A stretch of 25,711 bases of DNA from Campylobacterales bacterium (GTDB lineage: Bacteria > Campylobacterota > Campylobacteria > Campylobacterales > SZUA-545): positions 1-25,711 of the forward strand of contig JAOXRY010000124.1 of NCBI GenBank assembly GCA_025800305.1. The letters run 5' to 3'. The notes beneath the pieces were generated by a model. That model searched no databases. It was not told the DNA's origin and worked only from the letters and a program-made list of their open reading frames with translations. A program made the position numbers and the translations under genes. Shown here piece by piece: positions 8,839-17,536 of the stretch (positions are counted from its first letter, which is position 1; every line of letters starts with the position of its first letter).

Positions 8839-9276
8839 TTAAGAAATTTCACCAATATCTAAAATTTTATCTATATTGAGAACGGTTATCATTTCTATCT
8901 CGTTGATTTTTATTAGAGAGTGAATATATTTTGGCTCAATTCCAACACTAATATCTGGAACCGTTGATAAATTATCTTCATCAAGTTCCATAATAGAATA
9001 AACCCTATCTATTATAATTCCTATAAGTTTATTTTGATTAGTTTTGATTATTGCTATAACGCTATCTTTAGAAAAATCCGGTTCACTTTCTCCAAACCTT
9101 ACTCTTAAATCAATAATAGGTGTAACTTCACCACGAAGGTTAATCATTCCCTTTACCCATTTTTTTTCATTAAAAAGTGGAGAGATTACAACTTGTTCAT
9201 AAACAAGAATTCCTTTAACCTTTTCTAGTTCTACTCCATATAGACCATCTAAAAAATGAAATACTATTGCTTTCAT
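8839..9276 (-). CDS. cheW: Chemotaxis coupling protein CheW
   Basis: This 145-residue single CheW-like (SH3-like) domain bridges chemoreceptors and the CheA kinase. The typical GMINLRGEVTPIIDLR segment (about residues 43-58) is clear. Its start overlaps the cheA stop by four bases (ATGA), so translation is probably coupled. It is the last gene of the chemotaxis operon. It is near the short end of the family but complete. Confidence 0.92.
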   Translation of the reverse strand: MKAIVFHFLDGLYGVELEKVKGILVYEQVVISPLFNEKKWVKGMINLRGEVTPIIDLRVRFGESEPDFSKDSVIAIIKTNQNKLIGIIIDRVYSIMELDEDNLSTVPDISVGIEPKYIHSLIKINEIEMITVLNIDKILDIGEIS

Positions 9277-11666
9277 GCCGCCACCGATGCTAAATTTTTA
9301 GGTACTTTTGTCTCTTCTACAATACTTACCACGTCTAAAATATAACCGATACTACCATCACCTCTAATAGTTGCAGCACTTACACCTTTTATTTTTCTAT
9401 AGTTCTTTTCCAAAGACTTAACAACAATTTGTTCTTGATTCAAAAAGTCATCTACAAATAGAGCTACTTTCATTTCTGATACTCTTGTAATAATTAGCAT
9501 ACCTTCATCTAACTTTTTTGCATTATGTTCTAGATTAAAGAAGTTATGAAGCCTAATAATAGGAATAAACTCATTTCTAAGCATTAAAATTTCTTCTTCT
9601 TTCTCTCCAACTTTTTTAATCATATACTCATAAGGTTGAAGTGATTCAACAATCATATTTAGAGGAAGAATAAGCTTATGCTTTCCAATAAGAACATTTA
9701 ATCCATCCATAATGGCAAGAGTAAGAGGAAGAATAATAATAAATCTTGATCCTCCATCTTTTTTTGTTTCAACTTTAATTTTTCCACCAAGAGAAGTGAT
9801 GTTATTCATCACAACATCCATCCCAACACCACGTCCTGAAACATCACTTATTTGTTCTGCAGTAGAAAGTCCTGCATTGAAAATTAACATCGCTTTTTCA
9901 GAATCTTCCATTCTTGCCAGTTCTTCTTCGGTTACAACACCAGATTCTAAAGCTTTTTGTCCAACTTTTTCTGTGTTAATTCCAGCACCATCATCACTGA
10001 TTGTAATAATGATATTTCCACTCTCTTGTGCAGCTTCTATTTTTAAAAGTCCTACAGCTCTTTTTTTCTTGGCTGTTCTATCATCTGGAAGTTCGATTCC
10101 ATGATCAAGAGAATTTCTAATAATATGAGTTAAAGGATCCATAAGACCTTCAACCATAAGTTTATCAATTTCAACACTATCACCATAGTGTTCAAACTTT
10201 ACTTTTTTATTTAGTTTCTTAGCTAGATCTCTTACTATTTTAGGAAGCTTAGAGTAAACACTTTCCATAGGAACCATACGAACAGACATAACAGCTTCTT
10301 GAAGTTCTCTCATCTCTCTATCAAGATATCCTAGCTTTTCTATTACCGTGTCTCCTACAGTTCCTACAATACTCTCTGCATATTGAAAAAGCATACTTTT
10401 AGTAATAACTAAATCCCCTACTCTGTTCATAAGGTTATCAATCTTATCAAGTCCAACTCTAATAGAGCTAGAAGAAACAATGTTCTTTAGATTTTTCTGT
10501 TCACTTCCTTTACTCTCTTTTGTAGAGGTGTTATTTGCTGATTTAATAGGAGATTTTTTTACTTTTATCTCCTCTTGATTTAATTCTTTTAAAGAAGGGT
10601 TTTTTTTCTCTTCTTTTGGTACTTTTGGTTCGTCAGCAACCAATGGCTCTTCTTCACCTGATTGTTCTATGATTTTTTTTACAGGTGTTTTTTTTCTCTT
10701 TTTTCCTTTACCAAGAAATAGTTCATACCCGTCATCTTCACTGTCTAATTCTTTAGTTTCACCTTTTTTAGATTGATTTTCTCCGAAAAAGAGTTCATAT
10801 CCATCTTCCTCATCTTGAGATTGTTCTTCATCATCAAAGCCAAAAAGTTCAAATGCCAGATTTTCTTCTGGAGGTGCTAAAAGATCTTTTATATCCTCTT
10901 TTAATTCTTCAACAAGATTATCAAACTCATAACTATCTAAAGTGTTGGTAAGCTCTCCATCTAAAATGTTTTGAGAAACTTTGATTTTATTCTCAACTAA
11001 CTCATTAACATCTTTTGAGTAGATAATATCTCCATCTCTAGCACTATCAAGCATATCTTCAAGAGAATGGATATATTCTGGATATTTTTCCAATCCTAAA
11101 AAAACTGAACTCCCTTTAAGTGTATGAACAGATCTAAAAATATTTGCCAATCTATCACTATCAATTTCATCCTCTTCACTGGCTAACTCTAACTCATGGA
11201 AAAGTGTTTCATAGATATCAAGAAGTTCATCATGGTTATGGTTATCATTATTTTGTTTTTTGACCTTAGGTCCACCAACACCTTTAAAAATATCTATTTG
11301 CTTTTTTAAGCTACTTAAGTCCTTGCTATACTCATCCTCATTAACCTTTTCTGAAAAATCTTCATGGAGAAGATCTTCAAGATAGTCTACTTGTTCCATT
11401 ATAAAGCTGATAATTTCACCTGTCACATTGACTTTTTTTTCTCTAATAGAATCTAAAAAGTTTTCGAGATGGTGAACATACCCTGAAAAATCCATAAGTC
11501 CAACAGATCCAGAACCACCTTTTAATGTGTGGACATCTCTAAATAAAGCATCTATCTTGCTATCAAGTTCTCCTGCTTCTTCTGAAATTAAAAGATCTTT
11601 ATGGATATTTTCAAAAAGTTCTGCTGCTTCTTCAATGAAAAATACTTTAAAATCTTCACCAGACAT
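9273..11666 (-). CDS. cheA: Chemotaxis histidine kinase CheA with two Hpt domains
   Basis: This 797-residue cytoplasmic kinase autophosphorylates under receptor control and passes phosphate to receivers. In order: Hpt1 with His46 (DVHTLKGGSGS), Hpt2 with His181 (SVHTLKGSSVF), an acidic then basic linker (about 265-395), the dimerisation helices (about 400-470), an ATPase domain (HIIRNSLDHGIE, DDGAGIN, GRGVGMDVV) and a C-terminal CheW-like P5 domain (about 650-790). Two Hpt domains are more than the single one of enteric CheA and suggest more than one phosphate target. The linker has three similar [FY]ELF motifs at 272, 290 and 314. The gene starts two bases after the cheV stop and overlaps cheW. 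Confidence 0.96.
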   Translation of the reverse strand: MSGEDFKVFFIEEAAELFENIHKDLLISEEAGELDSKIDALFRDVHTLKGGSGSVGLMDFSGYVHHLENFLDSIREKKVNVTGEIISFIMEQVDYLEDLLHEDFSEKVNEDEYSKDLSSLKKQIDIFKGVGGPKVKKQNNDNHNHDELLDIYETLFHELELASEEDEIDSDRLANIFRSVHTLKGSSVFLGLEKYPEYIHSLEDMLDSARDGDIIYSKDVNELVENKIKVSQNILDGELTNTLDSYEFDNLVEELKEDIKDLLAPPEENLAFELFGFDDEEQSQDEEDGYELFFGENQSKKGETKELDSEDDGYELFLGKGKKRKKTPVKKIIEQSGEEEPLVADEPKVPKEEKKNPSLKELNQEEIKVKKSPIKSANNTSTKESKGSEQKNLKNIVSSSSIRVGLDKIDNLMNRVGDLVITKSMLFQYAESIVGTVGDTVIEKLGYLDREMRELQEAVMSVRMVPMESVYSKLPKIVRDLAKKLNKKVKFEHYGDSVEIDKLMVEGLMDPLTHIIRNSLDHGIELPDDRTAKKKRAVGLLKIEAAQESGNIIITISDDGAGINTEKVGQKALESGVVTEEELARMEDSEKAMLIFNAGLSTAEQISDVSGRGVGMDVVMNNITSLGGKIKVETKKDGGSRFIIILPLTLAIMDGLNVLIGKHKLILPLNMIVESLQPYEYMIKKVGEKEEEILMLRNEFIPIIRLHNFFNLEHNAKKLDEGMLIITRVSEMKVALFVDDFLNQEQIVVKSLEKNYRKIKGVSAATIRGDGSIGYILDVVSIVEETKVPKNLASVAA

Positions 11667-11668
11667 AA

Positions 11669-12619
11669 TTAAAATCTTCCATCTAATGTTTTCTTAATCT
11701 CTTTATAAAGCTGTGGTAAGTTTGACTTATTGATAAGATCTATAGCACCTAAATGCCTGATTTTATCTAGCATCCCTTGGTTTGTCATACTTGTTAATGA
11801 ATATACAGGAATATGCTCATAATAACCATTTTCTTTAATAAATTTTATAACTTGGTATCCATTTTTAATTGGCATTTCAATATCAGTAATAACCAATTTC
11901 ACCTGTTCAGGAGCAAGTTGCCCTAACCTATCAATGAGAAGTTGTCCATTTTCAAAGATCTCATAGTTAAGGGTTATATCATCACAAAATTCTGTTAATT
12001 TTTCTATTACGATTCGACTATCTTCAGCAATTAATACAAGTCCATTGGAATTTATCGGAGGAAAACTACCAAAAGAATCTATATCATAAATCGTTGTTCC
12101 CACATCATTACTATCAGAATTTACATCAAAAAGTAGTCTTTCTGCATCAAAGACTATACACATTTGAGTCTTATTACTCTCTTCATCAACTACAATCTCT
12201 GTAATGTAAGAAACTTTGGGATCTGTTGTACTTGGTGTTTTTAAAGAGTCACTCTCTTTCTCTTCAATTTTAATAATATCTTTAACTAAAAGTCCTATTT
12301 TCTTTTCATTGTAACTACAAACAATTATGATTTTATACTCATCCTTATTTACAGGTTCCTCAATCCAGTAATCAAAATTCACAACAGAAATAACATCACC
12401 ACGGATATCAATAACACCTTCTACAAGTTCATTGGAAGATGGAGTCTTTAAAACTGTAACTTCATCTTTTATTAAGAAACTCTTAATTTTAGAAATATTA
12501 ATTGCATAAATTTTATCACTGGATGTTCTAAAAACAGCCAACTGCATAACATTTCTATGGTGGCTTTTGGTAATGTAGTCAATACTATCTTGTATTTCAT
12601 TATGATACTCAGCTGCCAT
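11669..12619 (-). CDS. cheV: CheV: CheW-like domain fused to a receiver
   Basis: This 316-residue protein has a CheW-like domain (about 20-170, with EGVIDIRGDVISVVNF) and a C-terminal receiver (about 193-312). The receiver keeps Asp246 as phospho-acceptor (VITDIEMP), Glu199/Asp200 in the acidic pocket and Lys298. CheV proteins couple receptors to CheA and are tuned by phosphorylation; several are typical of Campylobacterota. The ATG overlaps the stop of the WD40-receiver gene by one base. CheA follows two bases after the stop. All domains are present. Confidence 0.93.
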   Translation of the reverse strand: MAAEYHNEIQDSIDYITKSHHRNVMQLAVFRTSSDKIYAINISKIKSFLIKDEVTVLKTPSSNELVEGVIDIRGDVISVVNFDYWIEEPVNKDEYKIIIVCSYNEKKIGLLVKDIIKIEEKESDSLKTPSTTDPKVSYITEIVVDEESNKTQMCIVFDAERLLFDVNSDSNDVGTTIYDIDSFGSFPPINSNGLVLIAEDSRIVIEKLTEFCDDITLNYEIFENGQLLIDRLGQLAPEQVKLVITDIEMPIKNGYQVIKFIKENGYYEHIPVYSLTSMTNQGMLDKIRHLGAIDLINKSNLPQLYKEIKKTLDGRF

Positions 12620-13941
12620 TATTTCACTTTTCTCACGTGTTTTACAAGTTTATCAGTAATTTCAACAATAGACTCTGGAGAAAAAGGTTTTACAAGATAT
12701 CCTTTGACTCCTTTTGAAACCATTTTTCTAACTTTTGCTTTTACACCTTCTGTTGTTGCCATAATTATGTGAAGATTAGGATAGGCTTTTGACTGGTTAA
12801 TAGCATCTACAACCTCTTCACCATTCATATTAGGCATGTTCCAATCCAAAAACATAATATCCAAATCAGGATTCTTTTTGAGAAGTTTCATTGTTTCAAC
12901 ACCATCTGCAGCTTCTAAGATCTCAACATTATCAAAATTAGCTTCTACTGCATTTTTAATAATAAGCCTCATTGTTGCACTATCATCAACAGTCATTATT
13001 GTTACTTTCTTCATTTTTGCAAGATCTGATTCATCAATATCAAACATGTCATCAGAAAGTTCTAACTTAGGAACAGAACTTTTAATCTCTTTTGTTTTAT
13101 TATTATTTGTAGATTCCATAGGATCATACAATGTAAATTCATCAAACTTATTGGCAAGTATTACAGAACCATCTAAAGAGTGTTCTATAATTCCTTCTGT
13201 ATAGTGGGTAGAAGAGGATTTTTTAGGAGAATCTAAAGGATACTCTGTATTGTGAATATAGACACCATCTTTACCTAAGACAACAAATCTTTTTTCATTG
13301 GGAAGAAGGTAGAAATCTTTTAATTCCTCTGGAATGTTTTTATATATTTTTTCTACAGTTTGACTGTGAATATTCCAAAACTTAATCTCACCGTTGGCCG
13401 TTCCATAGACCAAATCATCTCCAATTATTTTCATCACCGTTATTGAAGAGTTTTCATCTATTTTTCCATCTATTTTTCTTTCTAATCCATTAAGAATACG
13501 AATAGAAGATTGAGAAGATACAAAGACTTTTCCCTCTTTATACAGAACAACACTTGAGATTCTTTGACCTTTGAAAACAGTAAGAGCTGTTAACATTTTT
13601 GAACCAATAGAACTGATTAAGATTACTTGTCCATTACTTTTTCCCACAGCTACAAGAAGACTGTCGTCAGAGATATCTAAAGATGTTATTTCTACAAATT
13701 TTTCAAAAGGAAGGGTTAATATATTATTTTTAGTTAATAGGTTTCTAACAAGTAGTTGATTTTTATCTACATAGACTAATTTGCTTCTTTTTAATTTAAC
13801 AACAGGGTATGTTATTCTTACACCATTTCTCTCTTTTATTGAAAGATCTTCAACAGAGCACGTATTAGCTTTTGTACTTGTTACTGTGAAAAAATTTTCA
13901 TTTTCTTTAGAAGTAAAAAATAATTCAGATATGTCTACCAC
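12619..13941 (-). CDS. WD40-like beta-propeller fused to a CheY-type receiver
   Basis: The 440-residue product has an unusual architecture. Residues 1 to about 280 consist of repeating beta blades with WD40-like turns (SNGQVILIS, ANGEIKFWNI, KDGVYIHN), consistent with about six or seven blades. After a linker, residues 311-435 are a canonical CheY-like receiver: Asp319/Asp320, phospho-acceptor Asp366 (FLDWNMPNMNG), Thr396/Thr397 and Lys418 (VKPFSPES). It may stand in for CheY in this operon, with the propeller as a docking platform; that is inference. The start is GTG, preceded by AAAAGGGAG four bases upstream. The frame is open 15 codons further back, to the stop of the kinase gene. I know of no named family with this fusion. 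Confidence 0.85.
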   Translation of the reverse strand: MVDISELFFTSKENENFFTVTSTKANTCSVEDLSIKERNGVRITYPVVKLKRSKLVYVDKNQLLVRNLLTKNNILTLPFEKFVEITSLDISDDSLLVAVGKSNGQVILISSIGSKMLTALTVFKGQRISSVVLYKEGKVFVSSQSSIRILNGLERKIDGKIDENSSITVMKIIGDDLVYGTANGEIKFWNIHSQTVEKIYKNIPEELKDFYLLPNEKRFVVLGKDGVYIHNTEYPLDSPKKSSSTHYTEGIIEHSLDGSVILANKFDEFTLYDPMESTNNNKTKEIKSSVPKLELSDDMFDIDESDLAKMKKVTIMTVDDSATMRLIIKNAVEANFDNVEILEAADGVETMKLLKKNPDLDIMFLDWNMPNMNGEEVVDAINQSKAYPNLHIIMATTEGVKAKVRKMVSKGVKGYLVKPFSPESIVEITDKLVKHVRKVK

Positions 13942-13986
13942 TGGACTCCCTTTTAATATTCTAAGAGTTCCAGCAAATCCTATTCC

Positions 13987-15765
13987 TTAAAAGTTAATAT
14001 AAAAAGAGGCTCCATCATCAAATTTTAAACACCCTAGTTTACCTCCAAGGTTTTGTTCAATAATTACTTTAGATAAATAGAGGCTTAATCCCACTCCTCT
14101 ATCTTTAAATTTAGTTGTAAAATAAGGATCAAAAATCTTATCTCTAATCTTTTCATCAACACCTATGCCATTATCGACAATTTCTATTTTTTTCAGTTCA
14201 GCAAAAGATCTGATAATAATAGTACCTTGGTACTGTTTATCTTCTTCTTGCTTTTTTTCAATAGATTCAATTGAGTTATTAATAAGGTTCAAAATCACTT
14301 GAGAAAGTTTATCTTTATTTCCTCTAGTCATAAAAGTTTTTCCAGAAATATCTATTTTAATATTTTTCTCTTCCAAATACATTGCTAAAATTTTCGATGT
14401 ACTTTCTAAAAGCCTTAAAATATCAATCTCTTCATCTTTACCATTTTCAGAAAAATAGCTACTAAAAGAGGATATTATATCTGTTAAATAGCTAATTTGT
14501 TCTTGAGACTGGGTATAAACCATATCAATAAACTCAGAGTCTAAATCTCCTGTTTCAGCAGTTATCTGAAGCCCTTCCATTTGTAAAGAAATCACATTAA
14601 GAGGCTGTCTCCACTGATGGGCAATATCTTTTAATAAACTTCCCATAGCATTAAACTTTGATTGTTCAAAAAGAGTCTCTTGTTGTTGTTCTAAAATAAT
14701 TTTATCTGTGATGTCTTCTCTTATGTCCAGCAATCCTTCTACTATTCCCTTCTTATCCTTAACACAAACAACAGAGATCTTATAGTGACATTGGCTTCCA
14801 TCTGCTTTTTCACTGATCAAAGTATCATTAAAAGAGTTATCTTCTAATAGATTTAAAATCATATCTGTATACAAATCTTTGTCATCATATAAAATAGAAT
14901 AATCTTCTCCTAGAAGATTTGATTTTTTATGTCCACTTTGTTTAATAAAAGCATCACTAACATCTACAATAGAGAAATCATCATCAAGTTTAATAAAAAG
15001 AAGGTTTTCATTGATAGTTTTTGTATATTCTAAATTTTCTCTAACTGTTCTATTGAGTTCCAATGAATTATTCACAGTGTAGTTAAAAGCTTCTTTAGAA
15101 AGAGGTTTTGCAATAAATCCTGTTGCACCGTACTTTAAAAAAGCAGCAGTATTTTCTGGAGTGTCAACAGCTGTTAAAGCTACAACAACAATTTCCTCTT
15201 TTGAATACTTTTTTCGTATATTGATAGTCAGATCTAGCCCATCCATATTTGGCATATTATAATCTGTTATTACAAGATCTATATTTTCATTTTCCAGTAC
15301 TTTTAAAGCTTCTATTCCATCTTCAGCCTCAAAAACATTAAACTTAAGAAGTTTTAATTGCCTAGAAACAATCATTCTTGCAGTTGCAGAATCGTCTACA
15401 GAAAGAGCGTTAAGTGTTGAATAATATCGCATATTATCCAATAACTTAACAGCATAGTCTAACTCTTCGTTTCTTGTTTTTAACACAAAATCTACTATGT
15501 CTCTTCGATTAAGAGATCTATAATTATCACTTTCAATGGAGTCTGTAAGTATGATTAATGAGGCTTGATAAGATTCAAGATAATTAATAACCTCAGAAGA
15601 GTTAATTGTAAGAACTGCCAAATAATTTTCCTTGACATCGTTATACAGTTCTTTCATCTTTGTAACACTAGAAGCAATAAAAAAGTTAAATCCAAGTTTA
15701 CTTAATTCTAGTGATAAATAGTCAATTACTTCTTGATCTTTTTCTACAATTAATATATTTTCCAT
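13987..15765 (-). CDS. Hybrid histidine kinase: REC-REC-PAS-HisKA-HATPase
   Basis: This 592-residue soluble kinase has no membrane segment. Residues 1-112 look like a receiver that has lost its key residues: VEKD replaces the acidic pair and LTINSS stands where the phospho-Asp should be. Residues 119-235 form an intact receiver with Asp124/125, Asp168 (VITDYNMPNMDG) and Lys220. A PAS domain follows (about 245-355), then HisKA with His383 (IAHQWRQPLN) and an ATPase domain (LINNSIES, DNGIGVD, GVGLSLYL). It is first in the chemotaxis operon, 45 bases upstream of the WD40-receiver gene. Its output partner could be that receiver or its own REC domain. No ribosome site precedes the ATG. Confidence 0.92.
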   Translation of the reverse strand: MENILIVEKDQEVIDYLSLELSKLGFNFFIASSVTKMKELYNDVKENYLAVLTINSSEVINYLESYQASLIILTDSIESDNYRSLNRRDIVDFVLKTRNEELDYAVKLLDNMRYYSTLNALSVDDSATARMIVSRQLKLLKFNVFEAEDGIEALKVLENENIDLVITDYNMPNMDGLDLTINIRKKYSKEEIVVVALTAVDTPENTAAFLKYGATGFIAKPLSKEAFNYTVNNSLELNRTVRENLEYTKTINENLLFIKLDDDFSIVDVSDAFIKQSGHKKSNLLGEDYSILYDDKDLYTDMILNLLEDNSFNDTLISEKADGSQCHYKISVVCVKDKKGIVEGLLDIREDITDKIILEQQQETLFEQSKFNAMGSLLKDIAHQWRQPLNVISLQMEGLQITAETGDLDSEFIDMVYTQSQEQISYLTDIISSFSSYFSENGKDEEIDILRLLESTSKILAMYLEEKNIKIDISGKTFMTRGNKDKLSQVILNLINNSIESIEKKQEEDKQYQGTIIIRSFAELKKIEIVDNGIGVDEKIRDKIFDPYFTTKFKDRGVGLSLYLSKVIIEQNLGGKLGCLKFDDGASFYINF

Positions 15766-15775
15766 ATTAAATAAA

Positions 15776-15784
15776 ATTATATCA
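15776..15784 (-). promoter_or_regulatory. Extended -10 promoter of the chemotaxis operon
   Basis: The minus strand reads TGATATAAT, a perfect extended -10 element. Only 10 bases separate it from the ATG of the kinase gene, so transcription would start within a few bases of the start codon and the mRNA would be leaderless or nearly so. No Shine-Dalgarno sequence is present, which agrees. Confidence 0.6.
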
Positions 15785-15815
15785 AAACCTTAATTGGGGC
15801 TTTTATGAGATAAAA

Positions 15816-15832
15816 GGGAATAATAAATGCTT
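15816..15832 (+). promoter_or_regulatory. Sigma-54-like promoter upstream of the heme chemoreceptor
   Basis: GGGAATAATAAATGCTT has the invariant GG (15817-15818) and GC (15829-15830) ten bases apart, and GGAA-N6-ATGCTT is close to the GGAA-N6-TTGCTT form used for sigma-54 flagellar genes in this phylum. The start point would be near 15842, 58 bases before the ATG. A sigma-70-like TATAAC at 15862-15867 is an alternative. Confidence 0.45.
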
Positions 15833-15900
15833 TTTAACGAAAATGACTAATTCTCCCAATCTATAACTTTAGGTTAGGGAACTTTTAAGGATTTGGAAAA

Positions 15901-17532
15901 ATGAGCCTATCAAAATTAAAGTTAAGCTTTAAAATTTTAACAGCAACTGTCTCTTTATTTATTGTGTCTAGTGTTGTTTTTGTCTACTTTACATCATCAA
16001 AAATGGAAAGTCTAGCTTTGAACAATTCAGAAAAAAGTTTAGGAATTGTTAGTGATAGTATCTTTTTAGCGTTAAGAAATGCAATGAATACTGGAGATCC
16101 AAGTATTATTAAAAAAGCAGAAAATGATGCTAGAAAAGTAAAAGGCGTTAAAAGATTAGAAGTAGCTAAAAGTCAAGAACTTATCAATCTCTTTGCTTCA
16201 AGTGACACCTTTACTAATGACGTTAGAGTAAAAGACGTTTTTAGAAACAAAAAGCCTCAAATTATCAACGAAGAAAACTCAAGAGATGGTCATGTTATTA
16301 GAATCATAAATCCAATGATAGCAACTAACGATTGTTTAACATGTCACACCAACCAAAAAATTGGTGATGTTGTTGGTGTAATAGATCTTACATTCTCACT
16401 AAATGAAGCAGATTCAATTATTAAAAGCACAGTTTGGGAATTTACAGTTTTCGCATCATTCTTTCTATTTTTATCTTCTTTGATTATCTATTTCTTTATT
16501 AAAAAAGCTATTAATCCTGTAAATGATCTACAAGTTGGTTTAGACCACTTTTTTAAATATCTTCATGGTGATGTTAACGATGTAAAAACTATCAAAGTAT
16601 CTTCTCACGATGAGATAGGTATGATGGCAGAAAGTATTAATGAGAATATGGTTGAGACTCAAGACAACATGGAAAAAGATACTCAATTTATTGGTGATGT
16701 TAAGAAACTTGTACAGCATATCCAAAAAGGTGATTTTGCAATCCAAGTTTCTGCAGAACCTAATACAGAATCACTTAAAGAGTTAAAAGTACTTATTAAT
16801 GAAATGTCTTCATTTATTAAAGATGTTATTGGTGAAGATATGAATAAAGTAATGGCTCAGCTGAATCGATACGCAAAATATGATTACACAGATAAAATTC
16901 CTGATGCCAATGGTAAAGTTGAACTAGCACTAAATAATTTAGGTGATGTCATTGGTAGAATGCTTGCAGAGAATAAAAGACTAAGTATCGTTCTAAAAGG
17001 TTACTCAGATGAGTTAACAAGATTAGCAGAAGAGACAAAAGCATCTGCTGATAGTGGTAAACAACTGGCAAATAGTACAGGTACAGCAATGACTGATATT
17101 AACAACTCAACAACAGCAATTAAAGACTCAATTGAAGTAATTGATCAAATCGCTTTCCAAACAAATATTCTTTCACTAAATGCTGCAGTTGAAGCCGCAA
17201 CTGCTGGAGAGGCTGGTAAGGGTTTTGCAGTTGTTGCACAAGAAGTAAGAAACCTAGCATCAAGAAGTTCAAAAGCTGCCAGTGAGATTAAGACTCTTGT
17301 TGAAAAAGCAAACCTAAAAACAAATGAAGGTAAAGTAACCTCTGATGATATGATTAAAGGATTTAATAACCTTGATTCTAAGATCTCTGAAACTAGAGTT
17401 ATGATCCAAAATATTGCAGAATCCTCAAAAGAGCAGTTAAATATTATTAGTAAAATCAATGCTGGAGAAAGAATCTCTCAACAGACTAATATAAATAACA
17501 ATACTTCAGAGGATCTTACAAAAAACCTGTAA
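15901..17532 (+). CDS. Chemoreceptor with periplasmic heme-c (CxxCH) sensor domain
   Basis: This 543-residue receptor has transmembrane helices at about 11-32 and 178-200, enclosing a periplasmic domain. That domain contains Cys145, Cys148 and His149 in CLTCH, a covalent heme-c attachment motif, followed by GDVVGVIDLTFS, a beta hairpin typical of PAS/Cache-like folds. Heme-c receptors of this general layout are known in Geobacter, so redox or gas sensing is likely. HAMP follows (about 200-255), then a second HAMP-like module (about 262-358), then the signalling tip at about 415-450 (IAFQTNILSLNAAVEA, GKGFAVVAQEV). The C-terminus is short and has no CheR-docking pentapeptide. AAGGA lies 9 bases before the ATG. 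It diverges from the chemotaxis operon. Confidence 0.92.
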   Translation: MSLSKLKLSFKILTATVSLFIVSSVVFVYFTSSKMESLALNNSEKSLGIVSDSIFLALRNAMNTGDPSIIKKAENDARKVKGVKRLEVAKSQELINLFASSDTFTNDVRVKDVFRNKKPQIINEENSRDGHVIRIINPMIATNDCLTCHTNQKIGDVVGVIDLTFSLNEADSIIKSTVWEFTVFASFFLFLSSLIIYFFIKKAINPVNDLQVGLDHFFKYLHGDVNDVKTIKVSSHDEIGMMAESINENMVETQDNMEKDTQFIGDVKKLVQHIQKGDFAIQVSAEPNTESLKELKVLINEMSSFIKDVIGEDMNKVMAQLNRYAKYDYTDKIPDANGKVELALNNLGDVIGRMLAENKRLSIVLKGYSDELTRLAEETKASADSGKQLANSTGTAMTDINNSTTAIKDSIEVIDQIAFQTNILSLNAAVEAATAGEAGKGFAVVAQEVRNLASRSSKAASEIKTLVEKANLKTNEGKVTSDDMIKGFNNLDSKISETRVMIQNIAESSKEQLNIISKINAGERISQQTNINNNTSEDLTKNL

Positions 17533-17536
17533 AACT

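Noticed and set aside
9712..10104. 130-codon plus-strand frame opposite cheA
   Set aside because: It lies entirely antisense to the conserved CheA ATPase domain, has no ribosome site and reads as low-complexity Ser/Ile/Pro.
17440..17532. Frameshift at the 3' end of the heme receptor gene
   Set aside because: The C-terminus is short and odd, but I found no other-frame continuation before the convergent gene, so truncation cannot be supported.
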